DNA of 64,000 bases from Melanopsichium pennsylvanicum (taxonomy: Eukaryota; Basidiomycota; Ustilaginomycetes; Ustilaginales): contig OAPG01000015.1 of assembly GCA_900208305.1 (NCBI GenBank), positions 62,001-126,000 on the forward strand, given 5' to 3'. The position numbers were made by a program, and so were the translations under genes. Of this stretch, positions 32,927 through 42,348 are shown piece after piece (the stretch's first letter is position 1; each line of letters opens with the position of its first letter). The notes beneath the pieces were generated by a model. The model was not told where the DNA came from. It saw nothing but the letters and a program-made list of their open reading frames with translations, and did no database searches.

Positions 32927-34653
32927 ATGGATTCCGCAAACAAAGCTGACTCTCAGCAGCAAATGTCGGAAGCTGACGCCGATTACAATTGTACGTATCG
33001 CTCTTCGCCAACTGGACGCATTTCGCGCATGGTGACTTTGCATGACTAAGCATTCACGCTGACAACATACATTTTCAACATTGCCTTGGTTGGTGAACAG
33101 CTTCCGAATACACTCACAGTAATTTCGATTCGGCTATCGGCGATTCCTCCGATCAACCTACTTCCAATACTGAAGCTACCTCAGCAGACGCAGTGCACGA
33201 TGCCCAACAAACCCATACTCATGCCATGGAAGCAGTCATGCAACTCGCTCAGGCCGCCTCTCAGCAACAATACGATCAACAACAACAACAACCCTCCACA
33301 CCCGAAGAGCACCAAAATCATGGTCATGTCAAAAACCCTCAGGTCCATCATGACGCTCTGCCTGTAGCCACTGAAGAAAATGTGGGTGACAAACGGGGCG
33401 AGAAGAGGAGAGCGAGTCAGGGTGGAGGTGCACCAGCAGGGAGGAGAGGAAGCAAAAATGCAAGGGGCCAGGTGGAGCAAGATGTAGCACAGGCAGCGGC
33501 GGCAGCGGCCGCGGCCGCAGCAGCTGGAGGCGAACACAATCTGCCTTTCCCGGACAGTTGGAGTGCGGCAAACATTCCAGCTGAAATCCAGAAAGCATAC
33601 CAACAACATCTGGCTCAGGCCCAAGCACATCTCTCTCATCCTACTTCCCCGCATCAGTCCCTTTCCACCAGTTCGTCTCCTACTCACGACGATCCCTCGT
33701 CGCTAGCTGCGCCTTCACAACCCTCCCAGACTGCCGCCACCACAGCCACCACCACCACCACTGCCAACACTAGCACTACCGGTGCGGGATCTTCTTCCGC
33801 ATCTCCTGCAAGCAAATCCACGCGACAGCTCAGCACGAGCAAACGTGCAGCCCAGAATCGAGCCGCCCAACGAGCTTTCCGTGAGCGTAGGGATAAATAC
33901 GTCAAGGTACTCGAGAGTAAGGCCACACGGCTCGAGACGGCGATTCGCGTGGCTACCGAGTGTAAACGGCGATACGTCGAGGCGTTGCACACGATCGATG
34001 GATTGAGGCAGGATCACCATGCGCTGCGCGTGGCTGTAGCTGCGTTGAGCGGGTCGGGGATGGATGGAGCTGCTGCACCACAGAACAAGGCGGATGAGTT
34101 GGCGGCGATTTTGCCAGAGGTTCCGCCGCTGACGACGGATGAGGAAGAGGCGGCGTTGTTCGGTGTACATGTTAATGCTGGTGGTGGAATTGGTTCGCAG
34201 ATGGGCGATTCGGAGGGTGGTGTTGGAGGTATTAGTGGTGTAGGTGCACAGAGTTTGGATAGTTTGAGTGCTGCTGCTGCTGCTATTCAGGAGAATACTG
34301 GCAGTAACAATTATAGCAGTGGCAATGATCAAGGTGTTGAGGCGGGAAAGAATGTTGCGGGATCTGCCACACCACCACCGCCAACCGAAGCGGCGGAATC
34401 ACAGTCCGAGCCTCAGCAAGAGGTACAGCATTCTGGTTCAGCAGCTAGTCAAATGACCGATGCAGAAACTTCGATCAAAAGTATACCTCCTCCAACCACC
34501 TCAACATCAACGTCGACAGCAACAGCAGTAGCGGGAACGGCAACAGTCGTTCTACCATCCACCCCATCAACCACCACCACCACTACCACTGTCAACACCA
34601 ATAGCAACACTGATAATGACAACCATACTACCACTGTCGCGTCTGGACAATAA
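32927..34653 (+). CDS. YAP/AP-1-type bZIP transcription factor
   Basis: Exons 32927-32990 and 33101-34653, with a GTACGT...CAG intron of 110 bases; protein 538 residues. The exon-1 ATG gives MDSANKADSQQQMSEADADYN, and the splice continues SSEYTHSNFD in the long frame, which otherwise has no nearby ATG. The basic region KRAAQNRAAQRAFRERRDK (269-287) has the N-x-x-A-Q-x-x-F-R signature of the fungal YAP/Pap1 subfamily and leads into a leucine-zipper-like helix to about residue 325. Gln-, Ala- and Thr-rich runs flank it. Only one Cys is seen after the basic region, so the redox-sensing Cys clusters of Yap1/Pap1 are absent; this is probably a different YAP member. Targets are unknown. Confidence 0.85.
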
Positions 34654-34902
34654 AAAGGGGGGGGAACAAATGTCCCCCAAAAAAAAAAAAAGAGGTTTTT
34701 GGTCTAACATCAAAGGCCTTTTGTAAGGGTTGCTTGTAATGGTTCACTACTAAATTTTTTTTATTTTTTTTTTAATTTCAAACTCACACAAAATCGCTTT
34801 TTTTTGAATCGTACACATCCCGGGTCGATTTTGAAGGCAGTTTTGTCTGACGACAAAAGATCAGAAATAAATTAAAAGAAATAAGAAAGTAACTGATACT
34901 AC

Positions 34903-34934
<32 letters not shown>

Positions 34935-35040
34935 TTATGTGAAATACGAGTGAGTTAGCAATTAGAAAGATTTTTTTAAAAAAATGAAATGTTAGATTAA
35001 AGTTACAAAAAGATGAAGGAGACATTTTCCGTCAGCGCAG
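34654..35040. other. convergent 3' region, bZIP / SNT2
   Basis: Short G and A runs after the bZIP stop, T/A-rich sequence, and a (TG)n microsatellite at 34908-34934. Confidence 0.6.
34908..34934. repeat. (TG)n microsatellite
   Basis: About 13 TG units in the non-coding gap between convergent genes. Confidence 0.95.
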
Positions 35041-38000
35041 CTAAAGCAGAATGTTGTTTGTGGTGAAGAGATGGTGGTAACGAGTATGTTTGCAATAATT
35101 GCAACAAGTGAGGTTGAATGTGATGTTTGATTGTTGTGATAACACCATGTCTGCACCGTCTTGACCTTGAAAAATTTCTTGAGCTTGAGATTGTTTTGTC
35201 CCCTCCCGCTTTTGCTGCAGATGATGATCGTGATTCGGACAGTTTTCCGTGCCCAACTCTTGCTTTACTTGAACACCGTTCGCATTCGTATTCGCATTTG
35301 CGTTGGGTGAAATTGACGTTAACGCTAATGGTAATGATGGTGATGGTGATGGTGGAACAACCCACCAATAAGGAGAAAATTTGGTGTTGCAACCCATACA
35401 ACACTTTCCCTTTGGCTTCTGCTTTGATGTCGTTGTCAATGTAGATCGAGGTGAACCTGCCAAACTAGCATTGTTAAACATCATCGGTGTCGCATTTGGA
35501 GTTGGAGTACTGTTAACGTTCACTGTCGTTCCACCAACACCACTGCTCATGTTTGAGAGTAACAGCGAATCGTACCTCTTTGCCCTTCTCAAAAGTGCAT
35601 AGCTAGTTTCACCCACAAGGTTGGTCAAATCAGCCACTCCCCCCCCACCACCACCACCACCTCCACCTCCTATCGCTTTCGCACCACTCCCACCAACAAC
35701 GCCTTTATTCGCCCTAACAAACATCTGCAAACTCGTTAACCCACTTTTTGGATCCACTTCGGCCAAGTCGTACAACTTTTTACTCTTGGCCACCTCTTTG
35801 TGATCTTTGCACCATATCTGCGGTACCATATGTCCCGTTTCACCTTTGAAACTCGATGTACTTATCACTTCCCTCCTCGAACTCTTGACCGGGAGGATCT
35901 CAAATCCCAGTGTATATCCAGGGAGCTGGTTGTACGCACACGAAACGTGAAACGTTTTCCTACAACTTGTATCGCTGCAACTGACGCAAGCACCTCGGGG
36001 TACATTGCAGATGCAGCAGAGCGATTCGTATCGAGACAGTGGAAGATTGCCACACGATTCCACCGTCTTAAGTCGCGTCGTTTCCGAGTACACTACTTCG
36101 GGGATGAAGAGCGAGCAAAGCACATGCGCCCAATTGTTGCATTCGGTGGGTTTGAACGCGTCCAGAGCTCCCAAAGGCGCTTTCAATACGTTGGGCCCCA
36201 ATACGCCTCCTGTGGTACTGGTGGCTTCCTTCTTAACTCCACCTTCTTCGGCAGCAGCAACAGCAATAGCACCAGCCGTAGCAGTGACAGCGGCAGCGGC
36301 GTTAGCGGAAGCCTTTGGTCGACCCTTCGGTTTCCCTTCGCCACCACCGCTTGCGCTTGCATGTTTGGCCGAGATCGCAGCCGCATCCTCCTGCGCCGCA
36401 GAACTACACAAGATGCACCTCGGCAACAGAGCTGCTTCCTGAGTTTGCTCATTGTTGCACGGATCGCACATCCAGAAGTCCATTTCGATCTCCTCATCCG
36501 TCAACCCATAGCATCCCTGATGTACCGAAAGAGAACATTGTCTGCACTGAGCCAGTTTCTTCTTGGGTTCGATGCGCTTGCACATGACACACTTGAGCGG
36601 TTCCGGTTTGGGAATCGGTTGAGGTGCGACCGGTGCCGGAGAAGTTGCGGGGGTGCTTCCCTTTCCATCACGTGAAGTTCGAGCCAGTTTTGCAGGAGGT
36701 GCAACGCCAAGGCCGTCTTCAGAGGCAGCGGCGGCGGTGGAGCCCTTGTTGCGCGTGTTGACAGAGACTAGGTCGGGATTGAAGGTTTCAGCTGCATATT
36801 TGCGCCAGTAGAGACCGCAATTGACACAGAGAACACGATTTGGGAGTGATGCTGGACCTTTGTACCAGATTCGGGACGAGGTGGTGGAGCACATGGCGCA
36901 ACACGTATTCGAGCCTGAAGGCTCGCCGTCGCCGTACACCGACAACGAAGGAGACACAGCGCGGGATGTGGTCGGCTTGGGAGGAGGAGCAGGCGCAGTT
37001 GCGCCATGAGCCCCATTCGCCTTTTTGCCACCCGTGTTGGCCGGCTTTGTCGCCTGCTGCGCCTCCAGGTCGGCTTTGATCCGCGCCATCTTCCAGACAA
37101 CAAAGTGCCGCACGATCTCGGAAACCTTTTTGGTGGGTATAAATTTCTTGAGCTGCTTCATATCCGAATTGACCTGTGCGATTCCTGTTTCAAACTGCTT
37201 TTGCTCTTTCAAGGTCCAGTTGGTGATGCGGAGCTGCTTCGTGGTGCTAGCCGACATCGACATGAGTGCTTGCACCGGGTCGCCTTGCTTCTCTGTGAAT
37301 ACGGCGAGGGCGCGATTGATAAGGTCGACATGATGAGGTGGAACTGTCTTAGCAAAGTGCGATTGCACTGCTTGAACGTAGGCATCCAGGACTTGCTCAT
37401 TCTCGGCTGTGGAAGGAAGGAAGATGGGCTCGACGCTGGAATCGCCGCCTCTTTCGAACTCGGGTGACTCCGATGGGAGCAGGACAGGTGCAGCGACTGG
37501 TGTGCAGTTACCAGTGGTGGGAGTGTCCGATCGCTCGGCTGCTTCTCGTTTGCGTTTGAAGGGTCGGCCTTTCTTCTTGTGAGATGTGCTGACTGCGGTG
37601 CCGTGTTGACTGGTTGGTGCTGAAGTTGAGCCACCGGCAGCATCGTCGCCTGCCGCCGCTGCTTCATCCTCCTTGGCCTTCTCCTTTGTTCGACAGTGGA
37701 CTCCAAGACCAGCCTCCTTCTGCTCGTCCCAAGTTGGCAGCAGAGCTTGGTACTTGGGCCCTAATCGGGTGGTAGCAATTGGATAGACCGAGTCATGTGG
37801 ATCCAGCACGTCCATGGCATTGGTGTGTTGGCCAAAGTAGCGATACGGCCAGCGATTGAAGCAGCGCGTACCTCGGATGTCATCTGTCGTCTTTTCGGGA
37901 GTTGGACTGCCGTCAGGTGTGTTGGTGGCCGAGAGAAGGTCGTCACTTCGTCCTGCCGTCCCCCTTCTCGGATTCGACTGCCGGCCCCTGCCTCGTGGCG

Positions 38001-38961
38001 CACCACGGCCTCTGTTGGCCGCAGCGGTGATTTGATGTCGAAGCTGGTTGGATGTGGTGCCATTGGTGCCGGAGAAGGCGGAGGAAAGCTGCCCACCTGT
38101 TTGGAGCGTGAGCTCGACGTCTTGCTCGTGTCTGCGCGAACAAGGAGCGCAGGTCCAGCTGTATCCTTTTGCAGGCTTTGATAGGAGTGGTGGGTTGAGG
38201 CATTTCATGTGGAAGAACTTCTTGCAAGTGTCGCAACGGACGGATTCGGGTCCAGAAGCCCAACGATGGCAGACAGCACATCCTCGGACAGCGTCGGTGA
38301 GATCGTTGATCATGCCAGCCTCGGCAACGACAAACGAATAGCGGGTGCGTAGGGTAGTGAGAACCTCTGGCGGTGCATTTTGTACCTTTTCGGTGGGGAT
38401 AACGTCGTAGAAGCGGTGGATGTAGCGATCGTAGAGTTGATAGTAGAAAAAGTGATCCTCCTTCTTTTTCCACTGGCTGACGTCGGGGGCTGTGCCGGAG
38501 CCTATCAAATCGCGATGACGGACCTCGCAGATGCCGCGCACATTTTCAAGACTGAAGACGTCGGAATGCATCGTGGCCACGAGAAGGCGAGGATCGTTGA
38601 TGCTGCGAAGGCTGATGTCGCGCATGCGGAGGAAGACGTTGGCTCGGACCTGCAAAGTGCCGGAAGAGCTGGCGAGCGCTGCTGCACCACTGCGAGAGGA
38701 AGCAGCGGTAACAAACTCCATGACCCTCGCGATCATGTATGGCTCGCCTGCGCCTGGTGCCCATGCAGGTGAGAGGTAGATGTGGTCATTGATACCGATC
38801 ATTTTACCATCTCTGATGGCTACACGAGTGACGGGAGCTGCGGACTTGGCGGTCGAAGTGGACGGGATGGAAGCATCTAGAAGAGCCTGCTGCTGCTGTT
38901 GCTGTCGAAGACCCGATTTGGAGGCGGTCAAGCCAGTGGCAGCAAGCGAGGAGGTAGCCAT
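35041..38961 (-). CDS. SNT2: SNT2-type chromatin reader (BAH-PHD-SANT-GATA-PHD-ePHD)
   Basis: 1306 residues, ATG at 38961, no intron. Domain order: BAH (about 55-190); PHD1 (228-275, CAVCHRWASGPESVRCDTC); an ELM2-like segment (about 365-415); SANT (about 575-630, NWTLKEQKQFETGIAQ); a GATA-type finger (687-716, CCAMCSTTSS...CVNCGLYW); PHD2 (791-835); and an extended PHD (849-1055) with the CNNWAHVLC and TFHVSCAYNQ hallmarks. This architecture is that of fungal Snt2, which in yeast joins an Rpd3-type deacetylase complex in stress responses and also works as a ubiquitin ligase. The C-terminus adds CCMGC...SPYWW (1186-1199) and, about 85 residues later, CCNYC (1285-1289), a possible split zinc finger. 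Poly-Gly and poly-Ala runs lie between domains. Nuclear. Confidence 0.92.
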   Translation of the reverse strand: MATSSLAATGLTASKSGLRQQQQQQALLDASIPSTSTAKSAAPVTRVAIRDGKMIGINDHIYLSPAWAPGAGEPYMIARVMEFVTAASSRSGAAALASSSGTLQVRANVFLRMRDISLRSINDPRLLVATMHSDVFSLENVRGICEVRHRDLIGSGTAPDVSQWKKKEDHFFYYQLYDRYIHRFYDVIPTEKVQNAPPEVLTTLRTRYSFVVAEAGMINDLTDAVRGCAVCHRWASGPESVRCDTCKKFFHMKCLNPPLLSKPAKGYSWTCAPCSRRHEQDVELTLQTGGQLSSAFSGTNGTTSNQLRHQITAAANRGRGAPRGRGRQSNPRRGTAGRSDDLLSATNTPDGSPTPEKTTDDIRGTRCFNRWPYRYFGQHTNAMDVLDPHDSVYPIATTRLGPKYQALLPTWDEQKEAGLGVHCRTKEKAKEDEAAAAGDDAAGGSTSAPTSQHGTAVSTSHKKKGRPFKRKREAAERSDTPTTGNCTPVAAPVLLPSESPEFERGGDSSVEPIFLPSTAENEQVLDAYVQAVQSHFAKTVPPHHVDLINRALAVFTEKQGDPVQALMSMSASTTKQLRITNWTLKEQKQFETGIAQVNSDMKQLKKFIPTKKVSEIVRHFVVWKMARIKADLEAQQATKPANTGGKKANGAHGATAPAPPPKPTTSRAVSPSLSVYGDGEPSGSNTCCAMCSTTSSRIWYKGPASLPNRVLCVNCGLYWRKYAAETFNPDLVSVNTRNKGSTAAAASEDGLGVAPPAKLARTSRDGKGSTPATSPAPVAPQPIPKPEPLKCVMCKRIEPKKKLAQCRQCSLSVHQGCYGLTDEEIEMDFWMCDPCNNEQTQEAALLPRCILCSSAAQEDAAAISAKHASASGGGEGKPKGRPKASANAAAAVTATAGAIAVAAAEEGGVKKEATSTTGGVLGPNVLKAPLGALDAFKPTECNNWAHVLCSLFIPEVVYSETTRLKTVESCGNLPLSRYESLCCICNVPRGACVSCSDTSCRKTFHVSCAYNQLPGYTLGFEILPVKSSRREVISTSSFKGETGHMVPQIWCKDHKEVAKSKKLYDLAEVDPKSGLTSLQMFVRANKGVVGGSGAKAIGGGGGGGGGGGVADLTNLVGETSYALLRRAKRYDSLLLSNMSSGVGGTTVNVNSTPTPNATPMMFNNASLAGSPRSTLTTTSKQKPKGKCCMGCNTKFSPYWWVVPPSPSPSLPLALTSISPNANANTNANGVQVKQELGTENCPNHDHHLQQKREGTKQSQAQEIFQGQDGADMVLSQQSNITFNLTCCNYCKHTRYHHLFTTNNILL

Positions 38962-40746
38962 GATGGCGCACTGCGATGCTCTTGCAAGAGAGACTCAGCA
39001 GGGCGGAAGGGAGGCTGGGAGAGATGGGCACCAGGCAACCGAGCTGTGATAATACGATAGATACCCGGCAGAGGGTGTTTGCTAGGTTACACTGGCTCGG
39101 CGAGCTCAGCAGAGAGCGGAGAGGTGACCAAGGCCAGCTGGGCGCTCTCTGTGAGATGCAAGGGGAGGTGTGAGGGAATTATCAGCAGGATTAGTGAGGT
39201 CTAGCTGCCGAACACAAAATTTGATAAGTGTGGTGAATATTGATGCTGACGAATAGCAAGCAATGAAGCGGAGGAGTTGCAAGCTGATATGCTGGCTAGG
39301 AAGGAGGACGAGAAGTTCGAACGGAAGAAGGAAAGCGTCAAATTGGTGGGAGGGTGGGCAAGTTGAAGGCGGGCAACAAGAAGGGGAGCAAGCTGACACT
39401 TGTGTTGTAAAAGGTGTAAAAGCAGCACACGGGATGCAGTGCGATGCGAAGGCAAAGCCTGTTCGGTGCTAGTGTCGAGATGAAAAGGAAGCAAAGGAGG
39501 ACGAAGGGTGTAGCATGTAGGGCGGATGGTCGATGATGATGGCAACGACGACGACGAGTAGGAAAAGGAACAAAGAGTGACGAGCAACATCAATCCCGAA
39601 GCAAGACCCAAAATGAGAAGGATGAGGGGGATACCGTCAGTTTCGGTAGACAACAAAGAGTGCGGACCCAGCAAGAGATTTTAAATAAAAAAATTAAAAT
39701 GGAGTACAAAGCAACGGCGAAGGCGGTGAGGACGATAGCCAAGAAAACGCAGAGTGTAAAAATGTCAGCTCAATGTTACAAAAGTGCGCAGCAGCTATGA
39801 CTGCATACTAGCCGATGTACCGAGTGCCGTCCGAACAGCCTGTACACCAAAGTCGCAACGAATGTGAGACTGAATGGGAGAGCTGGGGAGGGTCAGAAAG
39901 AGGCGCGATGGACGGAGGGAATTGTGATAGCATGATATATGGAATAAGCAAGACGAGGCGAGGGCGTAAGAGATGAAAAAAGGTGGAATAAGACAAGTGG
40001 GGGTAATGGACGTAGCCGATCAAAATTGCGGTCAAAAGAGACGATCGCTCGTCGAACCAAGAGAGCTGGATGTTCGAAGGCGAGTAATAGCGGAGGGTGG
40101 GATGATGTTGAGAGGAAGATGATAAAGCGTTGGTCATGATGAGGTCGCAGCCAGACATGACCTGGGTCGACCTCGCCAAGGTGTGGATGACGTTGATGAT
40201 CGAGAAGAGGCACAATCGATATGAGCCTGTGCGATCACCCTCTCGTCAGAGCGAGTTGAGAAAATGTAGTACAAAGCTCGCCCAGGTGTATGCTCTTGAC
40301 ATTGGCGAGAGCGCGAAAGGAGTGGAGGAGGGTAGGACTAAAGTCTTGTACATTGCTCAAGACAAGTGTGGCAAAGCGGCGGGGAGGAGGAAGGGGGCTG
40401 GGTAGCAGTATGGACGGCGAAGCTATGGGGACAGACACACAATGACCAGAATCTGAACGATCTGGACTTGACAAGCACAGCAGGAGGGAAGATAGGAGAC
40501 GAGCCGAAGGGACCATGAGATTTGAAACCACGCAGCTACTGACCTTGTTTGTCTGAACTAAATGGAAGAGGAAGCGCGAGGTGTAGAATTAAGGTGTCGT
40601 ACAGGGGGTGAGAGGTGATAGGCGTGAAGAACATGCGTGAAGGAGTAAGGAAAAAATAAAAGCTAGCGAGGCAATGAGAAGCTAGCAAGTGATTGTAGCG
40701 AGTGGATGCAGGACGTAGCTGTGGGACCGAATGGAAGACCTATGTT

Positions 40747-40802
40747 GTTGAACCTAGGTGGTTGAACCTAGGTGGTTGAAACTTGGTGGTTGAAACTTGG
40801 TG
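40747..40802. repeat. four-copy 14-bp tandem repeat in AABB order
   Basis: Units 1 and 2 are GTTGAACCTAGGTG; units 3 and 4 are GTTGAAACTTGGTG. The AABB order suggests a pair duplication after divergence. Non-coding. Confidence 0.92.
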
Positions 40803-40920
40803 GTTGAGAGAGCGTGGCGGGGAGAAGGCTCGATTCTGCTAGCTGAGAAAGGCCAACAGGGAGATGCACAATGGGAAGCCGTCGACCTTGTTTGAGAAGA
40901 GAGGCCAACTCACACACAAT

Positions 40921-40965
40921 TTTATTAATACTGCTTATATCAATACTGCTTTTATTAATACTGCC
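40921..40965. repeat. three-copy 15-bp tandem repeat
   Basis: Units TTTATTAATACTGCT, TATATCAATACTGCT and TTTATTAATACTGCC in direct tandem. AT-rich and non-coding. Confidence 0.9.
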
Positions 40966-41938
40966 CTCTCATTGACTGACAGACACAACAGACACGCGGC
41001 AAACAAGCAGCAGAGAGTGTCGGAATTTTGACACGCCCGGCTCGCAATAGGAATAATGAACAAGGCGGTGTGACTAATTTAAAGCACATGCTAAATGCTT
41101 GAGGTAGACACAAGTGAATTGCAAAGATGGTGCTGATCGAGTGTGAGACGGAGTGGATTTGAATTGGGATTGGGAGTTTTATAAGCACGGCTTTGGATGC
41201 GAAATTGGCAATGGTGGACAAGTTCTCGAGCAGCTCGGATAGCGCCAGATTTGTTAGGCATCAGCAACACTGACTGCACTTGAAAAGGTACGTCGGGCGC
41301 AAGCAAAGAAAAAGTCAAACACGCCCTCACTTTTTCACTTTGCGGCGTTTTTCAAATCCAGCCAGGTCAAAAAAAGAATCCTTTTTTTACAAAATCGCGT
41401 CTCCTGACAGCGGCATCGAACAAACAAACTTGTCGATGCCAAGTTTCCAAGTCAATCATATTTTTTTCTTCCAATTTTATGCTAGATTAGCCGGCCTAAC
41501 ATCAACAACTCAATAAAAATGATATGAACGCATCCAGCATCAAATCACATCGACGCACAACCCAAATCGGCCTCACAGCATTCAACCTCGATCTGCTATG
41601 CTCCTCATTCTTCTCGCACGACCAAAGATCTGGATGCGATAGTAGCCAATGATCCGATGAGCCTTTATTTGTGGTGGCTTGATTGCTGCAGACGAGATCC
41701 ACACTATCCTCAAGCCATCCCACGCCGCCCACTGATTATTACTCGATTCGAGTGGCATCATCTCTAACTTGACACTTAACTCGATCCCAGAAAGCGAAAA
41801 TGAAAAAGACAATGTGGAGTGGAGCATTCAAAATCTCTGAAAAAGTGCCTTCAACCTTGAAAAAAAAGGGTCTGAGAGTGGCCATGCAGCTGCCTGCATG
41901 TGATGCATGGAGGCTTTTTGGCGCAGAAAAAGTATGTG

Positions 41939-41940
<2 letters not shown>

Positions 41941-41978
<38 letters not shown>

Positions 41979-41989
41979 CACACACACCC
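41941..41989. repeat. (CT)n-(CA)n compound microsatellite
   Basis: About 18 TC units followed by CACACACACA, about 0.35 kb upstream of the WD40 gene. Confidence 0.95.
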
Positions 41990-42321
41990 GCAACCGATAG
42001 CACCAAACGACAAAACACAAGGCGACAGGGCGACTTGTCGATGGTCGACTTGGTGGCTTCAGTCCAACACTACAGTACAGTATTGCACAGTATTCGACAT
42101 CGTCTCTGCTACTGTTGCCACCACTGTTGCATGTGCCGCCGCTCTTTCAAACTACCGTTCACAACCAATGGCTGACTTACTGCATCAAATCATCAGCATC
42201 CCCAGATGATATCCACAACATAAGCATCCACCCATCATTCTACGCTGTTCGAGCACATATACCTGTGCTTCATTGCAACCTACCATCTTGCTTCCTTGTA
42301 CCGCGCCCATTCACTTTCTAC

Positions 42322-42348
42322 ATGGCCAAAAATGACGATCGAAAATAG
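42322..42348 (+). promoter_or_regulatory. 8-codon upstream ORF overlapping the WD40-gene start
   Basis: ATG at 42322 opens the short frame MAKNDDRK, which stops at 42346-42348. It overlaps the main ATG (42332) in another frame. The upstream ATG has T at -3 and G at +4, the main ATG has A at -3, so leaky scanning could reach the main start. Use depends on the real transcript start, which is unknown. Confidence 0.4.

Larger units (their letters stand above)
38962..42331. other. 3.4-kb divergent upstream region, SNT2 / WD40 gene
   Basis: I recognise no coding sequence. The left half is purine-rich on the + strand (pyrimidine-rich on the SNT2 strand), as in long fungal 5' leaders. The middle has two short tandem arrays at 40747-40802 and 40921-40965. 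Farther right is a CT/CA microsatellite, with overlapping TACAGTA copies at 42071-42082. Open frames of 70-157 codons here show no family pattern. Confidence 0.55.

Noticed and set aside
39201..39674. 157-codon minus-strand frame upstream of SNT2 as an extra gene or exon
   Set aside because: It starts at a TTG, is Leu/Ser-rich through pyrimidine bias of the strand, and has no conserved pattern.
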